Program-made: the position numbers and the translations under genes
The notes under the pieces: generated by a model
Told to the model about the DNA's origin: nothing
The model's input: only the letters and a program-made list of their open reading frames with translations
Database searches by the model: none
Source of the DNA: VFZN01 sp963709325
GTDB taxonomy: Bacteria; Acidobacteriota; Vicinamibacteria; Vicinamibacterales; UBA2999
Assembly (NCBI GenBank): GCA_963709325.1
Contig: CAVPVV010000003.1
Location: forward strand, 2,046,001 to 2,110,000
Length of the DNA stretch: 64,000 bases
Direction: 5' to 3'
Part shown: piece by piece, positions 1-6,983 of the stretch
Layout of the letters: each line of letters begins with the position of its first letter
How positions within the stretch are numbered: position 1 is the stretch's first letter

Positions 1-465
1 CTGAGCGGGGCGGCGCTGATGCTGATGACGAACCTGCAGTGGATCCCCGGCGGCGGCACGGCGATCGGGTTCGCCGGGCTGACCCTGGTGTTCGCGACGC
101 TCGTCAACTTCGTGCTCGGCGGCCTGAACGCGCTCGGCATCGGCAGTTACGCGCCCAGCCTGATCGTCTTCAGCCTGCTCGGCATGGACCCGCGCGCCGC
201 CTTCCCGATCATGATGGGCTCCGCCGCTTACATGCTGCCGATGGCCGGCATCAAGTTCGCCCGCACGCACAAGTTCGACGGCCAGGCCGCGCTTGGCATT
301 ACGCTCGGCGGCATTCCGGGCGTGCTCGTCGCGGCCTATGTGGTGAAGAGCCTGCCGCTGGTCGCGATTCGGTGGCTCGTCGTTGTGGTTGTCCTGTACG
401 CCGGAGTATCGCTGCTGAGAACCGCCATCCGCTCGCGACACCGAGCGTTGGCGGATGCCGCGTAA
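1..465 (+). CDS. Sulfite exporter TauE/SafE family permease, C-terminal part
   Basis: The frame is open from the first base, so this is the 3' end of a gene that begins outside the window. An internal ATG lies at 19. The visible 154 codons form about four hydrophobic segments. They include a glycine-rich stretch (GGLNALGIGSYAPS) of the kind repeated once per half in TauE/SafE (DUF81) permeases, followed by an MGSAAYMLP helix and a C-terminal VVVVVLYAG helix. Family members are about 250 residues long, so roughly the second half is present. They are inner-membrane carriers for sulfite, sulfoacetate or other organosulfur anions; the substrate here cannot be told. The family call is fairly secure and the function is inferred. 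Confidence 0.75.
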   Translation: MSGAALMLMTNLQWIPGGGTAIGFAGLTLVFATLVNFVLGGLNALGIGSYAPSLIVFSLLGMDPRAAFPIMMGSAAYMLPMAGIKFARTHKFDGQAALGITLGGIPGVLVAAYVVKSLPLVAIRWLVVVVVLYAGVSLLRTAIRSRHRALADAA

Positions 466-492
466 GGGTACGGGTGCGCGGCTCGCGCACCC

Positions 493-2322
493 TCAGAAGC
501 CCGGCGGGCGCTCGATGCCGGCATTCGTGGCGCGTTCAAGAGAGCGGCCGACGTTTACAATCGTGCCCTCGTCGAACAGCCGGCCGATGAGCGACACGCC
601 GTGCGGGACGCGGCGCGGCGTCTCGAACGTCGGGAGCGGGTTCGCGGGATCCGGCGCCCAGTCGCTGCGCGCTTCCCGCACTTCGACGAAGCCGGTCCGC
701 AGCGTCAGCGACGGATGGCCAGTGTAGTTCGACACGACCAAAGACTCATCACGCATCGCCGGAACCAGCAGGACGTCAACGCGCTCGAAGATGCGTGCCA
801 TCTCCTCGGCGTAGCGGCGGCGCAAGCGGTCGGCCTGCACCAGATCGACCGCGGAAACGAACCGCGACAGCCTCAGGAAGTTCGGCCAGGCGTCGGCCAC
901 CTGCATCTTGAGCTGCCGTGAGCGCTCCGAGAGGTCCAGCTCCTCCATCGACGCCGCCGACTCGCAGAAGAGAATCGGCATCAGCGACATGTATGGAAAG
1001 TCGGGCCACTCGATGTCGACCGTGGTCATGCCCGCCCGCTTCAGGTGCTCGACCGCGGCGCGATCGACTTCAGTTGCCGGCGACGCGCTCATCCACGCGG
1101 GGACGACGCCGAGACGGAGGCCGCTGATCGGCTTACGCGCAACGTAGGCGAGCGGGCTCTTCACGCTCGAGGGATCGCCTGCATCCTGACCGCTGATCGC
1201 GCGAAGCACCAGCATCGCGTCCTCGACGCCGCGCGTCATCGGCCCGAGCTTGTCGAGCGACCAGCAGAGCGTCATCGCGCCGGAACGCGGGACACGGCCG
1301 AAGGTCGGGCGCAACCCGGTGACGCCACAGCGCACGCTCGGACTGACGATGCTTCCCTGCGTTTCGCTGCCAATCGAGAACCCAACAAGACCCGCCGTCG
1401 TCGCCGCGCCGGGGCCGGCGCTGGATCCCGACGCGCCCTCCTCGAGCAGCCACGGGTTCATCGTCTGGCCGCCGAACCAGATGTCGTTGAGCGCGAACGC
1501 TCCAAGCGAGAGCTTCGCGATCAAGACCGCGCCGGCCTGGGCCAGGCGCGCCACCACCGCTGAATCGCGCGACGGAACCCGATCGCGGAATGGCTCGGCG
1601 CCGTAGGTCGTGGCAATGCCGGCGGTATCGAGAAGGTCCTTGACGCCGTACGGAATACCGTGAAGCGGACCACGGTACCGACCCGAAGCGATTTCCTTGT
1701 CGGCGGCCTGCGCCTGTTGCAGCGCCTGCTCTCGCGTAAGCGTGATGACGCACCGCAGGCGGCTGTCGTGCCGCGCGATGCGAGCGAGATAGATGTTGGT
1801 CAGGCGTGTCGAGGTGAGCTGCTTGCGCTCGATCCAACGCGCGAGCGAGGTCAGGGGGGCGAACGCGATATCGTCGTCGTTCGGCGGCAGCGCACCCGGG
1901 TCGTCGCTCGACGGCGTGAAGCGGTTCTCGGGCGGCGTCACAAACCCGACCGCGGCGGCGGGGTTCCAGACCATCCCCGGAGCCAGCGTGTCGGGCAGCC
2001 CGATCTTCCGTGGCCCCGTCCGCCGCTCGTACATCGGCGCCATCGTTTTCGGCCACGTGGTAACGAGCATCGCTCGATCGGCCTCGGTATAGCTCACGCG
2101 CGCGAGCTTCTCCGCTTCGACGAATGTCGCCGCCGAAAGCTCGGGACCAGCTGCCGCCGAGGTGCCGAACGCGACCGGAGCACCGGGAGTGGTCTGCGGC
2201 GGGGGCCCGCCGCTGGACGGCGCGGGCGATGCAGAAGGAGCAGGCGGCGCCGGCCGGCATGCAGCGGCCGCGGTTGCGAAACTGAGTGGCGCGGTAATCA
2301 GGAACTGTCGCCTCGTGTTCAC
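493..2322 (-). CDS. Exported amidase (amidase signature family)
   Basis: The enzyme should hydrolyse a C-N amide bond through the Ser-cisSer-Lys triad of the amidase signature family. Visible elements are the lysine in AKLSLGAF, the Ser-rich loop GASGSSAGPGAA and the nucleophile loop SETQGSIV. I chose the GTG at 2322 because it begins VNTRRQFLITAPLS, a twin-arginine-type signal. That signal ends in an Ala-rich stretch before Cys, so the protein may be a Tat-exported lipoprotein. The frame extends upstream to 2487, but that part looks non-coding. The Pro/Ser/Ala-rich linker after the signal is typical of an exported enzyme. It is divergent from the acylase at 2463. A clear paralogue lies at 54180, with the same GxYRGPLHGIPxGxKDL and GVTGLRPTFGRV blocks. 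The substrate is unknown. Confidence 0.85.
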   Translation of the reverse strand: MNTRRQFLITAPLSFATAAAACRPAPPAPSASPAPSSGGPPPQTTPGAPVAFGTSAAAGPELSAATFVEAEKLARVSYTEADRAMLVTTWPKTMAPMYERRTGPRKIGLPDTLAPGMVWNPAAAVGFVTPPENRFTPSSDDPGALPPNDDDIAFAPLTSLARWIERKQLTSTRLTNIYLARIARHDSRLRCVITLTREQALQQAQAADKEIASGRYRGPLHGIPYGVKDLLDTAGIATTYGAEPFRDRVPSRDSAVVARLAQAGAVLIAKLSLGAFALNDIWFGGQTMNPWLLEEGASGSSAGPGAATTAGLVGFSIGSETQGSIVSPSVRCGVTGLRPTFGRVPRSGAMTLCWSLDKLGPMTRGVEDAMLVLRAISGQDAGDPSSVKSPLAYVARKPISGLRLGVVPAWMSASPATEVDRAAVEHLKRAGMTTVDIEWPDFPYMSLMPILFCESAASMEELDLSERSRQLKMQVADAWPNFLRLSRFVSAVDLVQADRLRRRYAEEMARIFERVDVLLVPAMRDESLVVSNYTGHPSLTLRTGFVEVREARSDWAPDPANPLPTFETPRRVPHGVSLIGRLFDEGTIVNVGRSLERATNAGIERPPGF

Positions 2323-2462
2323 GCGGGAATTATGACTCTTGAGAGGCCTCAGGCTTCGGCGGGACTGGGGACGATGACGGCACGCGGCGCGACGCGCCTG
2401 GTTCCGCCTGATCTGGATCGCTCGAGCGAAGGCGGATACACTCCGCCCAACGGAGGGACTCA

Positions 2463-4577
2463 ATGGCTCGGCTGCTTCGCTCATCACGACTCGCGTTCGC
2501 CCTCATCGTCTCGCTGGTGCTGTCGGGTGCTGTCGGGGTAAGCGCCCGGGCCCAGGCGCCGGCCAAGGGCACCGAGATCCTGTGGGACCGCTACGGCGTG
2601 CCGCATATCTTCGCGCCGGATCACCCGAGCCTGTTCTACGCCTACGGCTACGCGCAGATGGAGGCTCACTCCGAGCTGCTGCTCCGCCTCTACGCCCAGG
2701 CCCGCGGCCGCGGCGCCGAGTTCTACGGCGAGAAGTACCTCGCCGACGACCAGTGGGTGCGCACCAACGGCATACCGGCGACGGCAAAACAGTGGGCCGC
2801 CGGCCAGAGCAAGGAGTTCGCGCCGTTCATCGAGGCCTTCGTCAGCGGCCTCAATAGCTGGGCGACCGAACACAAGAGCGAGCTGAGCGCCGCGGCGCAG
2901 GGCGTTCTGCCGCTGACCGTCGAAGATGTCTACGCGCACTGCCTGCGCGTCATCCACTACGACTGGATCATCAACCCCCGCAAGCTCGAGTCGCGGCTGG
3001 CCCGCGCCGACAGCGACTCGCACGGTTCGAACGAGTGGGCCATCTCGGCGCAGAAGTCCGCCTCGGGCCACGCGCTGCTGCTCAGCAACTCGCACCTGCA
3101 GTGGGGCGACATCCACACCTATTTCGAGGTGCAGCTGACCGCCCCCGGCGTCACGTCGTACGGCGCCGTCTGGGTCGGCTTCCCGGTACTGCGCCAGTGC
3201 TTCACCGAGTACGTCGGCTGGACGCAGACGACGAACAATCCGGCTGAATCGGACCTGTATCGGCTGGTGCTGAAGGACGGCGGCTACGTGCTGGACGGGC
3301 AGGTGAAGCAGTTCGAGACGCGCACCGAAACCATCAAGGTGCGCGGCGACAACGGACAGACGCGTGAGGTGCCACTCACTGTGCGCCGCAGCGTGCACGG
3401 ACCGGTTGTGGCCGAGCGCAACGGCGCGCCGATTGCGATGAAGGTAGCGGCGATCGATCGGCCGAAGCTGTTCGAGCAGTTCTGGCGCATGGGATTGGCG
3501 AAGAACCTCGCCGAGTGGGAGGCCGGGATGCGGATGCAGCAGCTCCCGCTCTTCAACACAGCGTATGCCGACCGCGACGGGCACATCGCCTACGTCTACA
3601 ACTCGACGCTGCCGGTCCACGCCACTGGTGATTACCGCTTCTGGCAGGGCGTCGTGGCGGGCGATCGCTCGGATCTGATCAGCAACGAGATCGTCCCCTA
3701 CGACCGGATTCCCAAGGTGATCGACCCGCCGACGGGCTGGGTCCAGAACTCCAACGACATGCCGTGGACCTCGGTATATCCGCGGATGCTGGACTCGAAG
3801 AACTTTGCCGCCGGCTTTGCCGCCTCGCAGGGAATCACCCAGCGCGCACAGCGCGGCACCCGCATCCTCAGCTCGAAGACCGGCAAGATCTCGTTCGAAG
3901 ACGTCAAGGCTGGCAAGCTCGACACCCACGTCGAGACGGCTGACCAGTTCGTTGACGAGATCGTTTCGACGGCGCGATCCTCGGGCACCGAACGCGCGAA
4001 GAACGCCGCTGACGTGCTCGCGGCGTGGGACCGGCAGGCCGAGAACACCAGCGTCGGGACGTTGCTCTTCTACAAGTTCATGACCGCGGCCGGTTCGTCG
4101 TTCGAGAACATCGGCGGCTTCAAGGTCCCGACGGATGACGCGAAGCCGCTCGAGACGCCGCGCGGGTTCCGGGATCCGGCGAAGGCCGTGACGATGCTCG
4201 ACAAGGTGGCCGGTGACGTCGAGAAGGAATACGGCACGCTCAACGTGAAGTGGGGCGACGTGATCCGCTTCCGCCGCGGCAATTCGGACCTGCCGGGCAA
4301 CGGTGCGCCATCACAGCTCGGCGCGATTCGTACCATCAACGTCGGGCCGTTCGTCAACGGCAAGACGGAGGCGATCTCGGGCGACACGTTCTTCGGCGTG
4401 ATCGAGTTCTCCACGCCGCAGCGCGGCGAGGTGCTGCTCGGCTACGGCAACTGGTCGAAGAAGGGGTCGAAGCACGTTGACGATCAGCTCCCGCTCCTCT
4501 CGCGGAAGGAGATGCGCCCGATGTGGCGGGATCGCAAGGTGATCGAGGCGAATCTGGAAGCGAGAAAAACGTTTTAG
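2463..4577 (+). CDS. Penicillin acylase family protein (Ntn hydrolase)
   Basis: This 704-residue protein has an N-terminal signal peptide (hydrophobic run at about 10-25, AxA-type cut near 30). The family is made as a precursor that cleaves itself into alpha and beta chains. The new N-terminal serine is visible as Ser189 in HGSNEWAIS, preceded by Gly, with LLLSNSHLQWG following. The EILWDRYGVPHIFA block at about 38-51 is the classic start of the alpha chain. Relatives remove acyl chains from penicillins, N-acyl-homoserine lactones or other amides in the periplasm; which applies here is not visible. A Shine-Dalgarno-like CGGAGGG lies about 8 bases before the ATG. The stop TAG runs straight into a GGTGCARG repeat array. 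Confidence 0.85.
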   Translation: MARLLRSSRLAFALIVSLVLSGAVGVSARAQAPAKGTEILWDRYGVPHIFAPDHPSLFYAYGYAQMEAHSELLLRLYAQARGRGAEFYGEKYLADDQWVRTNGIPATAKQWAAGQSKEFAPFIEAFVSGLNSWATEHKSELSAAAQGVLPLTVEDVYAHCLRVIHYDWIINPRKLESRLARADSDSHGSNEWAISAQKSASGHALLLSNSHLQWGDIHTYFEVQLTAPGVTSYGAVWVGFPVLRQCFTEYVGWTQTTNNPAESDLYRLVLKDGGYVLDGQVKQFETRTETIKVRGDNGQTREVPLTVRRSVHGPVVAERNGAPIAMKVAAIDRPKLFEQFWRMGLAKNLAEWEAGMRMQQLPLFNTAYADRDGHIAYVYNSTLPVHATGDYRFWQGVVAGDRSDLISNEIVPYDRIPKVIDPPTGWVQNSNDMPWTSVYPRMLDSKNFAAGFAASQGITQRAQRGTRILSSKTGKISFEDVKAGKLDTHVETADQFVDEIVSTARSSGTERAKNAADVLAAWDRQAENTSVGTLLFYKFMTAAGSSFENIGGFKVPTDDAKPLETPRGFRDPAKAVTMLDKVAGDVEKEYGTLNVKWGDVIRFRRGNSDLPGNGAPSQLGAIRTINVGPFVNGKTEAISGDTFFGVIEFSTPQRGEVLLGYGNWSKKGSKHVDDQLPLLSRKEMRPMWRDRKVIEANLEARKTF

Positions 4578-4608
4578 GTGCAAGGGTGCAAAGGTGCAGG
4601 GGTGCAGG
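4577..4608 (+). repeat. Tandem octamer GGTGCARR, four units
   Basis: Four perfect-length 8-base units begin on the last base of the acylase stop codon. They run into the next gene, whose only upstream start candidate (GTG at 4594) lies in the third unit. The same family recurs in a longer form at 33241-33331, and a single GGGGTGCAA follows the stop codon at 41661. Confidence 0.85.
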
Positions 4609-5604
4609 CCGACCATCGATCGCCGCGGGTTCGTCGCCGCGATGGCGGCCCTGGCTGCGGTGAGGGTCGAGGCCGGAGAGGCGCAGCCGATGCCGCCGTC
4701 GACACCCGTGAAGACGGTCCGCACCGAGGTTCTGGAGATTGGGTACCACGAGAGCGGCGATCCATCCGGCGTGCCGGTGGTCCTGCTTCATGGCTTTCCT
4801 GACGACGCCCATGCGTACGACGGCATCCTGCCGCTACTGGCGAAGGCGGGCCTGAGGGCGTTCTCCGTATACCTGCGCGGTTACGGGCCGACTCGCTTCC
4901 TCGACGCATCGGCGCCGCGCATGGCGGAGCAAGCCGCAATCGGGCAGGACGTCATCGAGTTCGCCGACGCGCTCAAGCTGGCGCCGTTCGTCGCCGTCGG
5001 TTACGACTGGGGCGGTCGGGCCGCGTGCGTCGCGGCGGCGCTGCACCCGGATCGTGTCCGCGCAATCGTTCCGATCGGCGGTTACTCCATTCAGAACACC
5101 GTGACACCGCCGACCGGGCCGCCCAACCCGGCGGGCGTGCGACGGGCCTGGTACCGGTGGTACTTCAACACCGAGGTCGGGCGAGCCGGGCTGGCCGCGA
5201 ATCGCAGGGGCCTGTGCGAGCTGATGTGGCGCGAATGGTCGCCGACCTGGACGTTCAGCGACGCGATGTATGCGCAGACGGCGGCCTCGTTCGAAAACCC
5301 CGACTTCGTGGACTGCGTCATCCACTCATACCGGCATCGCAACTTCAACGCGCCCGGTGAACCGCGGTTCCTCGACGTCGAGAAAAAGCTGGCGGCGCGC
5401 CCGCCAATCGAGGTGCCGGCACTCCTGCTCCACGGCGCCGACGACGGCTTCGGCAGCCCCGGTCCCGAGGTGTCGGCCGCCGAGCGCACGACGTTCCCGA
5501 AGCTGGTCGCGAAGCGGATCGTCGCCGGCGCCGGACATTTCCTGCCGCATGAGAAAGCGGAACCCGTCGCGGCGGCCGTCACTGACCTTATCGCCGCGCG
5601 GTAG
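4594..5604 (+). CDS. Exported alpha/beta hydrolase (epoxide hydrolase/dehalogenase-like)
   Basis: The oxyanion-hole motif HGFP is followed by the nucleophile elbow GYDWGG, with Asp rather than Ser, as in epoxide hydrolases and haloalkane dehalogenases. An acidic residue in GADDGFG and the catalytic His in GAGHFLPHEKAE complete the triad. A cap-like insert (roughly residues 165-235, rich in Trp and Tyr) separates the two halves. Residues 8-25 (IDRRGFVAAMAALAAV) resemble a short Tat signal. The only start upstream of that signal is the GTG at 4594, inside the octamer repeat; an ATG at 4642 would lose the twin arginines. The start is therefore uncertain. The gene follows the acylase by 16 bases and could be cotranscribed. 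The substrate is unknown. Confidence 0.8.
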   Translation: MQGCRPTIDRRGFVAAMAALAAVRVEAGEAQPMPPSTPVKTVRTEVLEIGYHESGDPSGVPVVLLHGFPDDAHAYDGILPLLAKAGLRAFSVYLRGYGPTRFLDASAPRMAEQAAIGQDVIEFADALKLAPFVAVGYDWGGRAACVAAALHPDRVRAIVPIGGYSIQNTVTPPTGPPNPAGVRRAWYRWYFNTEVGRAGLAANRRGLCELMWREWSPTWTFSDAMYAQTAASFENPDFVDCVIHSYRHRNFNAPGEPRFLDVEKKLAARPPIEVPALLLHGADDGFGSPGPEVSAAERTTFPKLVAKRIVAGAGHFLPHEKAEPVAAAVTDLIAAR

Positions 5605-5613
5605 GCGTGGCGA

Positions 5614-5642
5614 CCGACCGGCCCCGATCAAAGGCCGGTCGG
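5614..5642. terminator. Bidirectional hairpin between convergent genes
   Basis: A perfect 10-base inverted repeat (CCGACCGGCC at 5614-5623 and GGCCGGTCGG at 5633-5642) flanks a 9-base loop. It lies 10 bases after the hydrolase stop and overlaps the stop codon of the opposite gene. There is no clear T-tract on either side, so it is a terminator by position and stem strength only. Confidence 0.55.
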
Positions 5643-6947
5643 GTACGTGTCCGGCGCGTCGGCTTCGTCGTGCGCCCACTTCTCGAGCGGTACGAGCGCG
5701 TGGCTGTGATCGACGTGAATGACGACGTCGAACTGGTCGGCGAGACGGGTCTTGAAGTAGTGGCTCATCCGCTCGGTGTCGGGCCGGTAGATGACGCCGA
5801 TCGCGCGCTCGAGTCGCTCCGGGGTGAGCACGTCCCGCACGTCAGGCTCGCGCAACGGGACCAGAAAATCGTGCCATCCCACCTCGTGGAACAGCCGCTC
5901 GTAACTCCCCTCCGCCGACGGCCGCACTCGCTTGCGATGCGACGGCTCGTCCCAGTTCGAGGCCGCGGTGACGGTTCCGATGTGAGTCGTGAAGCCGATC
6001 AGATACGACTCCTCGCCGAACCGCTGGCGCACCAGCTGGCCGACGTTCAACTCGCCGCGCTTCCCCATCTGCGTCGCGCGGGCGTCGCCGAGGTGCGAGT
6101 TGTGCGCCCACACGATCGCCTTCGCATCGCCGCGCTGCTGCCGGGCGTGGTCGAGCAAAGCCTCCAGCGTTTCCATCATGTGCGTGTCTCGCAGGTTCCA
6201 CGTCACGTCGCGGCCGGCGAACATCGCCCGGTAGTATTCCTCGGCGTTTCGAACCAGCCGCGCGTTCTGTTCGGCGAAGAAGTACTCGTCGGCCGCGACC
6301 TGGCCATCCCGGTTCGCGTACTCTACCGCCCGCCTCCGCACCTCCACCAGTTGCGCGACCACATCGTCTTCACACGACCGCGTCAGCCCCAGCGTGGCGG
6401 CGTAGCCGTAGCCTTGCGAGTCCTCGCCGAAGTCTTCGAAGCAGGCGTAGCGCGAGCGGGCGCGCTCGGCCGCGGGCGGATCGACCTTCTGCAGGTAAGC
6501 GAGCACCGCGGCTATCGACGCGTGCAGGCTGTACAAGTCCAGCCCGTAGAAACCGGCGCGACGATCGACCTCGCGATCGCCATTCCAGGCCCGCAGCCAA
6601 TGCAGGAAGTCGACGACGTCGCGGTTGCGCCACATCCACCGCGGGAAGCGGGTGAAGTCGGCGAGCGCCCGTTCGGCGTCCGCGTCGCCGGAGGTGTGCT
6701 GAACCCACCGGTTGGCGCGATACGCGTCTGGCCAGTCGGCTTCGACTGCCACGAGGTTGAATCCCTTCTTCTCGATCAGCGCCGCCGTCAGCGCGGCGCG
6801 GATCCGATAGAACTCGTGGGTGCCGTGTGTCGCCTCGCCGATCAGGACGAGACGCGCGTCGCCTATCTCGTCCAGCAGTTGCGGCGGAAGGTCCTTCCTC
6901 CCGTCGAACTGCCGCGCGTGCCGCCGCAACAGCCGAATCGCGTCCAT
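5628..6947 (-). CDS. Erythromycin esterase family protein
   Basis: This is 439 residues from the ATG at 6947, which has GAAG just upstream; the frame continues upstream across the kinase gene, but that part is antisense shadow. The N-terminal block LIGEATHGTHEFYRIR (Glu38, His41, His44) is the hallmark of the EreA/EreB and succinoglycan-biosynthesis esterase fold. It is followed by VAVEADWPDAYRANRW and, further on, IVWAHNSHLGDA. Family members are metal-independent esterases that use a conserved histidine. Only a few act on macrolides; most have unknown substrates, so resistance should not be assumed. The protein has no signal peptide. It is transcribed divergently from the kinase at 6984, with only 36 bases between the start codons. 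Confidence 0.85.
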   Translation of the reverse strand: MDAIRLLRRHARQFDGRKDLPPQLLDEIGDARLVLIGEATHGTHEFYRIRAALTAALIEKKGFNLVAVEADWPDAYRANRWVQHTSGDADAERALADFTRFPRWMWRNRDVVDFLHWLRAWNGDREVDRRAGFYGLDLYSLHASIAAVLAYLQKVDPPAAERARSRYACFEDFGEDSQGYGYAATLGLTRSCEDDVVAQLVEVRRRAVEYANRDGQVAADEYFFAEQNARLVRNAEEYYRAMFAGRDVTWNLRDTHMMETLEALLDHARQQRGDAKAIVWAHNSHLGDARATQMGKRGELNVGQLVRQRFGEESYLIGFTTHIGTVTAASNWDEPSHRKRVRPSAEGSYERLFHEVGWHDFLVPLREPDVRDVLTPERLERAIGVIYRPDTERMSHYFKTRLADQFDVVIHVDHSHALVPLEKWAHDEADAPDTYPTGL

Positions 6948-6966
6948 CTTCGAATGATGACATCGG

Positions 6967-6972
6967 TATAAT
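6967..6972 (+). promoter_or_regulatory. TATAAT -10 element close to the kinase start
   Basis: A perfect TATAAT ends 11 bases before the TTG start of the kinase at 6984. A transcript from it would have a leader of only a few bases or none. No convincing -35 hexamer lies 16-18 bases upstream. Confidence 0.4.
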
Positions 6973-6983
6973 CCAGCGACACA

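Noticed and set aside
5628..6947. Macrolide resistance gene
   Set aside because: The erythromycin-esterase family is broad and mostly not about antibiotics. There is no mobile or resistance context.
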